Below are positions 8,899 through 16,828 of a stretch of DNA of 34,432 bases, piece by piece. A model generated the notes under the pieces. The model was not told the origin of the DNA. It did no database searches and worked only from the letters and a program-made list of their open reading frames with translations. This DNA is from Burkholderiaceae bacterium (GTDB lineage Bacteria > Pseudomonadota > Gammaproteobacteria > Burkholderiales > Burkholderiaceae_F): contig JAFTYR010000041.1 in NCBI GenBank assembly GCA_017461315.1, positions 1 to 34,432 of the forward strand, read 5' to 3'. Within the stretch, counting starts at the first letter, position 1. The number at the start of each line of letters is the position of its first letter. A program made the translations under genes and the position numbers.

Positions 8899-9282
8899 AT
8901 GGCGAAAAAACTTCCTCCCATTCCTGCAAAACGATACTTTCGCATAGGAGAGGCGAGTACTCTTTGTGGTGTAAAAGATTATGTTTTGCGGTATTGGGAG
9001 AAAGAATTTTCCCAAATTAGACCTAAAAAGATAGGTGGTCACCGTTATTATCAAGCTCGCGATATTGAAATGTTGCGACAGATTCGTGACTTGCTACACG
9101 TAAAAGGTCTTACTGTTGCGGGTGCAAAAAAGTATCTGGAAGCTCAGGCTTCACAGCCAGCTGAAGTGCCCGAGACAAAAGTAATTACACAACAACCACA
9201 ACTTTCTGTTGTTGTGGATGATGTGTTGATTCGGACTGCTATTTCTGAATTAGAAGAAATCAAAGATTTTTTGCGTAATTAA
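8899..9282 (+). CDS. MerR-family transcriptional regulator
   Basis: A 127-residue protein with an N-terminal winged helix-turn-helix of the MerR type: [25 protein letters not shown] followed by the wing [21 protein letters not shown] (about residues 12-75). The C-terminal 45 residues are short and carry no cysteine cluster, so a metal sensor role is unlikely; the effector is unknown. A MerR-like gene directly after ihfA is a known arrangement in many proteobacteria. It starts 14 nt after ihfA and lacks a clear ribosome site, suggesting translational coupling. The tRNA-Pro promoter overlaps its 3' end. Confidence 0.88.
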   Translation: MAKKLPPIPAKRYFRIGEASTLCGVKDYVLRYWEKEFSQIRPKKIGGHRYYQARDIEMLRQIRDLLHVKGLTVAGAKKYLEAQASQPAEVPETKVITQQPQLSVVVDDVLIRTAISELEEIKDFLRN

Positions 9283-9299
9283 AGAAAATAGTGTATAGT
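9271..9299 (+). promoter_or_regulatory. Sigma70-type promoter for tRNA-Pro
   Basis: TTGCGT (9271-9276) and TATAGT (9294-9299, five of six consensus bases) are separated by exactly 17 nt, and the mature tRNA begins 14 nt further on. The -35 box lies inside the last codons of the MerR-like gene. This is a sequence-pattern call only. Confidence 0.55.
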
Positions 9300-9312
9300 C
9301 CACCTCCTCAAG

Positions 9313-9390
<78 letters not shown>

Positions 9391-9404
9391 GAGATTTAAA
9401 AATG

Positions 9405-9435
9405 GAGATGACGAAAGTCGTCTCTTTTTTATTTT
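9405..9435 (+). terminator. Bidirectional terminator between tRNA-Pro and thiC
   Basis: GAGATGAC (9405-9412) pairs with GTCGTCTC (9417-9424, one G-U) around a GAAA tetraloop, followed by TTTTTTATTTT. On the reverse strand the same stem is followed by CATTTTT, so it can also end thiC transcripts arriving from the other side. The 84 nt from here to the thiC stop hold nothing else I recognise. Confidence 0.85.
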
Positions 9436-9508
9436 CTTCGTTTATTAACGCTCACGATTTTTTTCGATACTCTTATCCCTAGCTTCATAGAAATCGATAT
9501 CAAAACGT

Positions 9509-11221
9509 TTAAAGTGTTTTAGATATTTTCATTGAACAGAATTTTGGTCCACACATTGAACAAAAGTCTGCACTTTTCATTGATTTCTTATCTAATGTTT
9601 CGTCATGCATTGATTTTGCGCGAAGAGGATCAAAACTTAAATTGAACTGATCTTCCCAGCGGAATTCAAATCGTGCTTTACTCATTGCATTATCACGAAT
9701 TTGAGCACCGGGTACTCCTTTTGCAAGGTCAGCAGCGTGGGCTGCAATTTTGTAAGCAACAATTCCATCTCTAACATCATTTTTATTGGGCAATCCAAGA
9801 TGTTCTTTCGGAGTTACATAGCAGAGCATGGCGGTTCCTCGCCAGGCGATCAATGAAGCACCGATGGCACTTGTGATATGGTCAAAGCCCGGAGCACAGT
9901 CCATGACTAAAGGTCCAAGTGTATAAAAAGGGGCGACTCCACAGTAACGACTTGCCTCTTCAACGTTTTCCATGACTCGTTGCATGGGGATGTGTCCTGG
10001 ACCTTCAATAATGACTTGTACGTCGAAAGAATTGGCGATCTGTGCGAGTTCACCTAGTGTTTTCAATTCACTAATTTGCGCTGGATCACAAGCATCATAT
10101 AACGAACCAGGTCTTAGACCATCTCCCAAACTAACGGTAACGTCATAGGATCTCAGTATCTGGCAAATGTCAGCAAAATGTTCGTACAAAAAGTTTTCTT
10201 TTTCGTGTTGTTGCATCCAGGAGGCTATGATTGATCCTCCACGAGAAACGATACCCGTTAGACGCTTTTTAACTAGTGGCAGTGAATCTTTAAGAATACC
10301 TGCATGAATGGTAACATAGTCGACACCTTGTTCGACTTGTTCAATCAATGTATCGCGATAGATTTCCCAAGATAAGGTCTGGATGTTTCCGTTGGTTTTC
10401 TCTAAGGCTTGATAAAGCGGAACAGTACCGATAGGCACAGGACTGTTTCGTAAAATCCATTCACGTGTTTGATGGATTTGTCGTCCCGTCGATAGGTCCA
10501 TTACGGTATCTGCACCCCATCGAATTGCCCACAATAGTTTTTCAACCTCATCGTTAATATCAGATCCCAATGCAGAGTTTCCAATGTTCGCATTGATTTT
10601 GGTTAGAAAATTGCATCCAATAACCATAGGTTCCGCTTCAGGGTGATTGATATTGGCTGGAATTACGGCACGACCTAAAGCGATTTCTTGACGAACAAAC
10701 TCCCCTGTGACAAATTCTGGAATTTGAACATCATAGGCTATGGGGGCGTGTTGGGATAAAAGCTGACAACGAGCAAGAGGGTTTAATAATTGCAAATTTT
10801 CGATGTACTGTGCTCGATTTTGATTTTCTCGAATGGCAGCGAATTCCATTTCTTCAGTCACAATGCCAGCTTTTGCAAAAGCTAATTGTGTAATCCGTTC
10901 TTCTGCTTTACCTTTCAGTACTACATTACAAAATCCATCGACGGCTGAGCGTTGACTGCGATACCAACAAGAGCGTTGATTGAGCCATTTTTCTCGAATT
11001 CTCGGTAATCCTTTCGAAGGATTGATTCTTATACCCTGATCACCCCAAGCACCAGAAGTGTCGTAAACATAAATCGAGGGTTCGGAAGCTGATTGAAATA
11101 TTTCTCGCATTGGCACTTGTATGTCTTTACGAGATCCTTGGATATAAATCCGTCGAGAATTAGGAAATAATTTACTAGATGGACACGTGTGATTGTTTTT
11201 GACAGATAAAGAAACCGTCAT
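9509..11221 (-). CDS. thiC: Phosphomethylpyrimidine synthase ThiC
   Basis: Radical SAM enzyme that converts aminoimidazole ribotide to HMP phosphate, the pyrimidine half of thiamine. The C-terminal cluster motif CSMCGPKFC (Cys554, 557, 562) and the core segments [42 protein letters not shown] and [20 protein letters not shown] are all present. At 570 residues it is about 60 shorter than E. coli ThiC, mainly in the N-terminal domain. Where E. coli has TTDIAPGYDH this protein has [10 protein letters not shown], a mildly divergent version. An ATG at 11233 is also in frame, but the one at 11221 has GGAG 6 nt upstream and is preferred. It is controlled by the TPP riboswitch behind it. No other thi genes are in the window. 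Confidence 0.95.
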   Translation of the reverse strand: MTVSLSVKNNHTCPSSKLFPNSRRIYIQGSRKDIQVPMREIFQSASEPSIYVYDTSGAWGDQGIRINPSKGLPRIREKWLNQRSCWYRSQRSAVDGFCNVVLKGKAEERITQLAFAKAGIVTEEMEFAAIRENQNRAQYIENLQLLNPLARCQLLSQHAPIAYDVQIPEFVTGEFVRQEIALGRAVIPANINHPEAEPMVIGCNFLTKINANIGNSALGSDINDEVEKLLWAIRWGADTVMDLSTGRQIHQTREWILRNSPVPIGTVPLYQALEKTNGNIQTLSWEIYRDTLIEQVEQGVDYVTIHAGILKDSLPLVKKRLTGIVSRGGSIIASWMQQHEKENFLYEHFADICQILRSYDVTVSLGDGLRPGSLYDACDPAQISELKTLGELAQIANSFDVQVIIEGPGHIPMQRVMENVEEASRYCGVAPFYTLGPLVMDCAPGFDHITSAIGASLIAWRGTAMLCYVTPKEHLGLPNKNDVRDGIVAYKIAAHAADLAKGVPGAQIRDNAMSKARFEFRWEDQFNLSFDPLRAKSMHDETLDKKSMKSADFCSMCGPKFCSMKISKTL

Positions 11222-11245
11222 GAGGAACTCCATTTATCATGACGG
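11215..11245 (-). promoter_or_regulatory. Hairpin enclosing the thiC ribosome site and start codon
   Basis: In the mRNA sense CCGTCATGA (11245-11237) and TCATGACGG (11223-11215) form a perfect 9-bp inverted repeat. The 13-nt loop contains the GGAG of thiC and the 3' arm contains its ATG at 11221. Folding would hide the start codon, so this is a plausible expression platform for translational control by the upstream TPP aptamer; no terminator-type T-run was seen between aptamer and gene. Confidence 0.55.
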
Positions 11246-11313
11246 AGGATGAGCCATAGAGGTAACTATTTGCATCTAGGCTTCGTTATGCAATTTCAAA
11301 TTTTGAATTCGCA

Positions 11314-11400
11314 AGCGTTTTCCTCCGTCGGTATTAACCGAATCAGGTTCTAAGGGTATTTCTCAACCATTGTTTTTAAATCAACGGTACCCCTAACGCT
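11314..11400 (-). ncRNA. TPP riboswitch (THI element) upstream of thiC
   Basis: On the reverse strand the segment starts AGCGTTAGGGGTACCG and ends GACGGAGGAAAACGCT; AGCGTT and AACGCT form closing stem P1. It contains the conserved TPP-binding cores GGTTGAGAAATACCC (usual CTGAGA with C to T), AACCTGAT and GTTAATACCGACGGAGGAAA. The element lies about 92 nt upstream of the thiC ATG. TPP binding normally lowers thiC expression. Confidence 0.95.
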
Positions 11401-11686
11401 GTTAGCCCTGTACAGACTGAGTTTGATTTTACGCTCTTGAAGGCTAGTTGCTCGAGTGTAATAAGGTCTGAATATCTACATTTTCTCAATACAGATTTTC
11501 TTTAAATCTAAAGTGTTGCTACTTTGCAACAAGTAACCTCTTAAATATCAAAAAAACAACGAATAAACTCAAAATAGTGCGGGTTATCCCTGATTTTGTT
11601 GTGTTTATAGAACAATAGGTCCATCAGTTAATTCATCGAATTCTTTGCGATGAATCTGAGTACGGTTTACTTTCAGGAGTTCTTAA
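11401..11686. other. Intergenic region between the thiC riboswitch and the porin gene
   Basis: This 286-nt AT-rich stretch must hold the reverse promoter for thiC and the forward promoter for the porin. Small hairpins are visible: AGATTT/AAATCT near 11493-11509, GTTGC/GCAAC (11515-11530) and the porin leader hairpin at 11631-11655. TATAGA at 11606-11611 could be a porin -10 box but lacks a good -35. No gene is seen. Confidence 0.5.
11631..11655 (+). promoter_or_regulatory. Stable hairpin in the porin 5' leader
   Basis: ATTCATCG (11631-11638) and CGATGAAT (11648-11655) form a perfect 8-bp stem with the 9-nt loop AATTCTTTG. CAG/CTG just outside can extend it across a bulge. It sits 18 nt upstream of the porin ribosome site CAGGAG (11674-11679). 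Porin messages often carry stabilising or sRNA-target hairpins here; that role is inferred. Confidence 0.45.
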
Positions 11687-12806
11687 ATGATGAAAAAATC
11701 GTTAATTGCATTAGCTGTTTTAGGTACAGTCAGTGGTTTTGCTATGGCAGAATCAAACGTTACTGTATATGGGGCTGTAGATGCTGGAGTCACAGCATCT
11801 AAGATGAAACAAGGTGGTGATGCCAAGTTCCAAATGTCTAATGGAAACTGGTATGACAACCAAGTTGGTATTAAGGGCCAAGAAGATTTAGGCAAAAAAT
11901 AATAAAGTATTCTTTAGATTGGAGCAGGGATTTAAGCTTTCTAATGGGCAAGTCAACGATGGTCCTGATAATGGATCGTTTAACCGTGAATCCGTTCTCG
12001 GTGTAGGAGGCGATTGGGGTTCCGTTTCATTTGGTCGATTTGGAGGTCTATCGTCAGATACTGGTTCATATTCAATTCTTGGTGGTAGTGCCTACGGAAC
12101 TAGTTTCCAAACAATCGGTAACTTGAATAGTGCATTCATTTTGGCACCACGAGTAAATAACGCAATTGCTTTGACTTCACCTAAATATGATGGCACTCAA
12201 TTTTTTGCAGTTTATTCAAATGGTGTGAAGAATGATGATGAAAAGTGGGCTGATAACTCACACTACTATGGTTTAGGTGGAACCTTTAGCGATGGTAATT
12301 TCAAAGCCAATGCAATTTGGGAAATGTATGACAATAAAGACACCAATGCTAAAAACTCTAATATCTTTACTTTAGGTGCCTCTTACGACTTTGGTTCATT
12401 CACGTTGTATGGCGCTTATCAGTATGCTATGCATTCTCAAGCCTTACCAGGCGACAACTCATCTTTGAAGGCACTTCATAAAGATAATGGAGACTTCCGT
12501 AAAGGTGCAAATCAAAACGCAGTATCCTTATCAATCTCGACACCAATTTCTGGAGGTACCGCATATCTACAAGGTCAATACGCTCTCGGAAAGTTGAAGA
12601 ATAAGACCACGTTACAGGCTGATGTAGAGGACAAATATGATGTTTGGTCGATTGGAGCCGGTTATGCCTATCCGGTTTCGAAGAGAACGTTGGTTTATGC
12701 CGGAGCGGCTTACGGGGATGCCGGAAAAGCTTTGAAATCACGCGCCTCTAGAGACTTTGATTTAAGTGGTTGGAATGCAACGGTCGGCATGGCTCATACT
12801 TTTTAA
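11687..12806 (+). pseudogene. Gram-negative (Neisseria/Burkholderia-type) trimeric porin, disrupted by a one-base frameshift
   Basis: Frame 1 gives a signal peptide with likely cleavage after AMA (residue 21), then ESNVTVYGAVDAG, the typical first strand of these porins, and stops after IKGQEDLGKK at a TAA (11900). The next frame continues with NNKVFFRLEQGFKLSNGQ and runs to the classic C-terminal Phe (GMAHTF, 12806). Removing one A from the A6 tract at 11894-11899 joins them as EDLGKNNKVFFRLEQGFK, giving a normal porin of about 372 residues. The rest of the barrel is intact, so the break is recent, reversible or a sequencing error. CAGGAG lies 7 nt before the ATG. A porin of this kind forms outer-membrane diffusion channels. 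Confidence 0.88.
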
Positions 12807-12830
12807 TTGACTCAGTTTTATAATTTCAAG

Positions 12831-12866
12831 CAGGCACTCTATGTGAAATGGGTGCCTGTTTGTGTA
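12831..12866 (+). terminator. Likely porin transcription terminator
   Basis: CAGGCACTC (12831-12839) pairs with GGGTGCCTG (12850-12858, one G-U) around a 10-nt loop, 24 nt after the porin stop; the tail TTTGTGTATTTG is only moderately T-rich. The stem makes a translation start at the in-frame GTG at 12862 unlikely for the next gene. Confidence 0.6.
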
Positions 12867-12882
12867 TTTGAAGATAGTTAAG

Positions 12883-13659
12883 ATGAGTTGCATTATTTAT
12901 CCTTCTCCTATTTTTGGCCCCATCTACTCTCGCCGATTAGGTATTTCTTTAGGTATCAATTTATTACCTGAAGGAGGCAAAGTATGTTCGTTTGATTGTC
13001 TTTATTGCGAATGTGGATTTAATAAGGATCATCGTTCTAATACCAAATTACCGAGTCGAGAAAAAGTAAAGACGGAACTAGAAACTCGCTTACATCAATT
13101 GGACTCTGAGGGAATCAAGCTTGATGTTCTGACCTTTGCTGGTAATGGGGAACCTACCTCTCATCCTCAGTTTGCTGAAATTATTGATGACGTTATCGAA
13201 TTAAGAAATGCTTATTGTCCCAGCGCTAAAATCTCAGTTTTAAGTAACTCAACTTTTATCATCAGGCCTCAAGTTTTCAATGCATTATTAAAAGTTGACA
13301 ACAATATTTTGAAATTAGATACCGTTGATGTGAATTTTATACGTTTAGTTGATCGTCCTAATTCGGGTTATTCTTTGGATCGTATTATTGAAACTCTGAT
13401 CGCTTTCAAAGGACACTTAACAATTCAAACTATGTTTCTTAAAGGAAATTTTGATGGAATTGAATTGAATAACACAACGGATCAGTATGTGAATCCTTGG
13501 TTGGAAGTACTTGAAAAGATCCAACCCAAAAGTGTGATGATTTATACCATTGATCGAGAAACACCGGTTAAAAGTTTGCAAAAAGCTACCAAAGAAGAAC
13601 TTAATCAAATTCGAGATAAGTTAATAGCAAAGGGATTTCAGGTACAAGTAGCCTATTAG
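12883..13659 (+). CDS. Radical SAM protein of unknown function (COG0731-like)
   Basis: A 258-residue protein with the radical SAM cluster motif CSFDCLYC (Cys-x3-Cys-x2-Cys, near residues 37-44) after the N-terminal signature GPIYSRRLGISLGINLLP. FAGNGEPTSHP is the SAM-binding GGE-like motif. The GPxxSRRLGxSLGxN pattern resembles bacterial proteins of the COG0731 Fe-S oxidoreductase group; no substrate is known to me. A GTG at 12862 would add seven residues but lies in the tail of the porin terminator, so the ATG at 12883 is preferred. The ribosome site is weak. The gene stands alone between the porin and surE, with no partner suggesting a pathway. Confidence 0.82.
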   Translation: MSCIIYPSPIFGPIYSRRLGISLGINLLPEGGKVCSFDCLYCECGFNKDHRSNTKLPSREKVKTELETRLHQLDSEGIKLDVLTFAGNGEPTSHPQFAEIIDDVIELRNAYCPSAKISVLSNSTFIIRPQVFNALLKVDNNILKLDTVDVNFIRLVDRPNSGYSLDRIIETLIAFKGHLTIQTMFLKGNFDGIELNNTTDQYVNPWLEVLEKIQPKSVMIYTIDRETPVKSLQKATKEELNQIRDKLIAKGFQVQVAY

Positions 13660-13807
13660 TTCTGAGATAGTTGTTTTGAAAAATTAAAATTTTTAGTGTC
13701 AGTTGACGATTATTTTGATTGCCAATATCGTTGTAGGCAGACGTGTTTTTAGACCAAACTAAAATAAAAGATTTATCCTCGATTAATAGTGGAAACGGGA
13801 GTGATTT

Positions 13808-14560
13808 ATGCACATTTTGATATCCAATGATGACGGATACCTTGCTCCAGGCATTCATGAATTAGCAAAGCGTATGCGTCGCTTCGGTAAAGTGACCGTG
13901 GTGGCTCCTGAACAAAACCACAGTGGTGCTAGTAATTCACTAACGCTTACTCGTCCTTTAAATATTCATCAAGTTCAAGAAGATGTTTACTTCATTAATG
14001 GGACTCCGAGTGATTGCGTACATATTGCGATGACTGGCCTATTGAAAGAGAAACCGGATATTGTAGTTAGTGGTATTAATTGCGGTCAGAATATGGGAGA
14101 TGATGTACTGTATTCCGGCACGGTTGCGGCAGCGATGGAAGGTTTTTTATTTGGTTGTCCGTCCTTTGCTTTTTCTCAAGTTAATCGAGGTTGGTCTTAT
14201 CTGGACGGGGCAGGAATGGTGGCAGAATCCATTATTGAAGACTACATAAAGAACCCATTCCCTGGTCCATTTCTTTTGAATGTCAATATTCCGAATGAAC
14301 CGATTGATTCTATGATGGGAGTCATAATGACTCGCTTGGGACGAAGGCATTCGGCTCAGTCTGTGATTGAACAGATTAATCCAAGAGGCGAAAAAATTTA
14401 TTGGATGGGAGCTGCGGGTGACGCTAAAGACAATGTACATGGGACAGACTTTTGGGCTACGTCTCACAACTATGTCAGTGTGACGCCGTTACAGATTGAT
14501 TTAACAAATTACAGTCAATTGGATTTATTACGTTCTTGGTGGAATCAGATTCATAACTAG
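13808..14560 (+). CDS. surE: 5'/3'-nucleotidase SurE
   Basis: Metal-dependent phosphatase of nucleoside monophosphates, with survival roles in stationary phase. The 250 residues match the family. The N-terminus MHILISNDDGY gives metal ligands Asp8 and Asp9; Ser39 in QNHSGAS and Asn91 in SGINCGQN complete the site, as in E. coli SurE. GGAG lies upstream of the ATG at 7-nt spacing. In many proteobacteria surE is followed by pcm, nlpD and rpoS; here nlpD follows directly and neither pcm nor rpoS is present. The 148 nt upstream hold an AT-rich hairpin (AAAAAT/ATTTTT near 13680) but no gene. Confidence 0.97.
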   Translation: MHILISNDDGYLAPGIHELAKRMRRFGKVTVVAPEQNHSGASNSLTLTRPLNIHQVQEDVYFINGTPSDCVHIAMTGLLKEKPDIVVSGINCGQNMGDDVLYSGTVAAAMEGFLFGCPSFAFSQVNRGWSYLDGAGMVAESIIEDYIKNPFPGPFLLNVNIPNEPIDSMMGVIMTRLGRRHSAQSVIEQINPRGEKIYWMGAAGDAKDNVHGTDFWATSHNYVSVTPLQIDLTNYSQLDLLRSWWNQIHN

Positions 14561-14641
14561 AATGATTGAATTTGATAACATTAGAAATTACTTTATAAAA
14601 ATAAAAGACTTGTCCTGTAGGAGACGGTGGAGTTGATTGAA

Positions 14642-15391
14642 ATGAGTTGGAAAAAATATTTAATACCGTTGGTTGCAATAGCGTTTACGGCGGGTTGCTC
14701 TTTTACAGGAACAACGCGTGCGCCGATTCTTGATGGTCCTACATCAACTACTGTCTACAAGGTTCAAAAAGGTGATACTTTATATTCAATTGCTCGTCGC
14801 TACGGTGTGGATCCTAAAACGGTTGCAAGAGAAAACGGCATTACGAATCCTACTCTGTTAACCGTAGGACAGCGTTTAAGAATTAATGTAAGTGGTAAAG
14901 TAAGTAAGTCGACTTCATCTTCTGTTAAATCTACTCCCGTTGCGACCACTTCAGCTATTACATCCGGTGTTTCTACATCGACGGTACGTACAACTGTAAC
15001 ACCGACAACTACAACTGTGGTACCAGCGTCCGATTCTCGATTCACATGGCCAGTTGAAGGCAAGGTACTGAAAGGATATGGTGATAACAATAAAGGGGTT
15101 GATATTGCAGTAGCGGAAGGTGCTTCAGTTAACGCTGCAGGTGACGGTCAAGTTCTTTTTGTTGGTTCTGTTCGAGGCTACGGTAACCTTGTTATCGTTA
15201 AGCATGATGCAACGTATGTAACGGCTTATGGTCACAATAAATCGATCACGGCAAAACACGGTCAGAGTGTAAAGCGCGGTCAAAAGATTGCTGTAGCAGG
15301 AAAGACAGATGCAGATCCTGCTCGAATTCATTTTGAAATTCGAAAAAATGGTAAACCGATCGATCCTACGACTCTTCTACCTGTGAGGTAA
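14642..15391 (+). CDS. nlpD: NlpD-like LysM/M23 lipoprotein, amidase activator
   Basis: A 249-residue envelope protein. A lipoprotein signal peptide ends at FTAG-Cys19; a LysM peptidoglycan-binding domain follows (about residues 38-82, VYKVQKGDTLYSIARRYGV), then a Ser/Thr-rich linker (about 86-130) and an M23 (LytM) domain (about 135-240). The M23 site is degenerate: the first metal motif reads NNKGVDIA without its His, and the HxH motif is RIHFEI. This is typical of NlpD/EnvC, which activate cell-wall amidases rather than cut peptidoglycan. GTG at 14627 is also open, but the ATG at 14642 has GGAG 9 nt upstream and begins an ordinary signal peptide. rlmD starts 6 nt downstream. Confidence 0.9.
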   Translation: MSWKKYLIPLVAIAFTAGCSFTGTTRAPILDGPTSTTVYKVQKGDTLYSIARRYGVDPKTVARENGITNPTLLTVGQRLRINVSGKVSKSTSSSVKSTPVATTSAITSGVSTSTVRTTVTPTTTTVVPASDSRFTWPVEGKVLKGYGDNNKGVDIAVAEGASVNAAGDGQVLFVGSVRGYGNLVIVKHDATYVTAYGHNKSITAKHGQSVKRGQKIAVAGKTDADPARIHFEIRKNGKPIDPTTLLPVR

Positions 15392-15397
15392 TCTAAA

Positions 15398-16756
15398 GTG
15401 AGGAACAAGAAAGTTAGAGATAAATTCCGAGTTACTGTTGAGACTTTGGATCAGGAAGGAAGAGGCGTTGCTCATCGTGAAGGTAAGGCCGTATTTATTG
15501 AAGGTGCTTTACCGGGTGAGAAGGTTGAGTACGAACGATATCGTAATAAAGAATCGTTTGAAATGGGTTTGGTAACGGAGATTTTCACAGAGTCGTCTTT
15601 ACGTGTTATTCCAGAATGTCCTTACTTTGGTGCTGAAGATGGTAGCTGTGGCGGATGTGCTATGCAACACTTAGAAGCACATGCTCAAGTGGCTATGAAG
15701 CAAAAGAGTCTGATGGATGCGTTATGGCACATTGGGCACGTACGTCCTGAAAGAATATTCCCGCCGATTTACGGTTTGACATGGCATTATCGCCATCGTG
15801 CGCGTCTTTCGGTAAAAGATGTTGCAAAGAAAAACGATGTTCTGATTGGCTTTCACGAAAAGCGTTCAAGTTTTATTGCAGACATGAAGTCTTGCAAGAT
15901 ATTACCTCAGAAGGTTAGCGATCTTTTATTACCATTAAGAGCTCTAATTGGTTCTTTGGTGCTTAGAAAGAAGATTCCTCAAATCGAGGTGGCAGCGACC
16001 TTTGACCGTATTGCGTTAGTTTTCCGAATCCTGGAACCGTTGTGTGCTACAGATGAAGACAAGTTAAGACAGTTCCAAAAGGATTACGGTGTAGATGTCT
16101 GGTTGCAACCTAAGGGACCGGATACCGTTTATCCATTAGATGCAGAAAATATTGATGCCTTAAAGCTTCGCCACGCAGAAACAGGTGTTTCTGTAACCTT
16201 TAAACCGACGGACTTTACTCAAGTTAATCATGCATTAAATGAATGTATGTTAAGTCGCGCACTACGTTTGTTGAAGCTTGAAAAAACAGATCGGGTCGCA
16301 GACTTTTTCTGTGGTCTGGGTAATTTCACACTCCCAATTGCCAAGCGTTGTGGACGTGTTTGGGGTATTGAAGGTAACGATCAATTAGTTGAACGCGCTA
16401 AAAAGGGTGCTATTGAAAACAATATAGAAGATCGTGTGGAATTTACTGCTCGGAATCTTTTTGATTGGAAATTAGAGGATTGGCACAAGCTTTGGGATGA
16501 TATGGGTGGTATCGATAAGGTTCTTATCGATCCACCAAGAGAAGGGGCGATGGCTTTATGTGAATCTTTAGCTCAAACAACTCAAAAGCCTAAGGTTTTA
16601 GTGTACGTATCTTGTAATCCAGCGACCTTGGCTCGGGACTGTAATATCCTTTGTAATCAAGGAGATTGGCGTCTGGAGGCGGCTGGTGTGATGAATATGT
16701 TCCCCCATACGGCCCATGTCGAAAGTATCGCGTTATTAATTCCTAAAAATCAATAA
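15398..16756 (+). CDS. rlmD: 23S rRNA (uracil-1939-C5)-methyltransferase RlmD
   Basis: Methylates U1939 of 23S rRNA using SAM. Of 452 residues, the N-terminal part is a TRAM domain (about 6-62). Four cysteines (74, 84, 87, 166) match the RlmD 4Fe-4S cluster. The methyltransferase domain has DFFCGLGNFTLPIA (SAM site), IDPPREG, and the catalytic Cys406 in YVSCNPATLARD. The length fits the family (430-460). It starts at GTG; GAGG inside the end of nlpD, 9 nt upstream, acts as the ribosome site, so translation is probably coupled to nlpD. Confidence 0.96.
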   Translation: MRNKKVRDKFRVTVETLDQEGRGVAHREGKAVFIEGALPGEKVEYERYRNKESFEMGLVTEIFTESSLRVIPECPYFGAEDGSCGGCAMQHLEAHAQVAMKQKSLMDALWHIGHVRPERIFPPIYGLTWHYRHRARLSVKDVAKKNDVLIGFHEKRSSFIADMKSCKILPQKVSDLLLPLRALIGSLVLRKKIPQIEVAATFDRIALVFRILEPLCATDEDKLRQFQKDYGVDVWLQPKGPDTVYPLDAENIDALKLRHAETGVSVTFKPTDFTQVNHALNECMLSRALRLLKLEKTDRVADFFCGLGNFTLPIAKRCGRVWGIEGNDQLVERAKKGAIENNIEDRVEFTARNLFDWKLEDWHKLWDDMGGIDKVLIDPPREGAMALCESLAQTTQKPKVLVYVSCNPATLARDCNILCNQGDWRLEAAGVMNMFPHTAHVESIALLIPKNQ

Positions 16757-16788
16757 CTTACAATTCTGAGGAGCCTATAAAATCTGTA

Positions 16789-16810
16789 TTTGTACACATT
16801 TTGTACACAT
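16789..16810 (+). repeat. Tandem 11-bp repeat with two TGTACA palindromes
   Basis: TTTGTACACAT occurs twice head to tail without a mismatch (16789-16799 and 16800-16810). Each copy carries the palindrome TGTACA, so the two sit one helical turn apart, 33 nt after rlmD and upstream of the membrane-protein cassette. This spacing suits a pair of operator sites, but no regulator can be named. Confidence 0.9.
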
Positions 16811-16828
16811 TAGCCCTAAATTTTCTTT

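Noticed and set aside
11919..12806. The downstream porin frame as an independent gene starting at TTG
   Set aside because: It has no ribosome site or signal peptide and begins in the middle of a porin strand; it is the continuation of the frameshifted gene.
12862..12882. GTG start for the radical SAM gene
   Set aside because: It falls in the tail of the porin terminator and precedes the family N-terminus by an unneeded extension.
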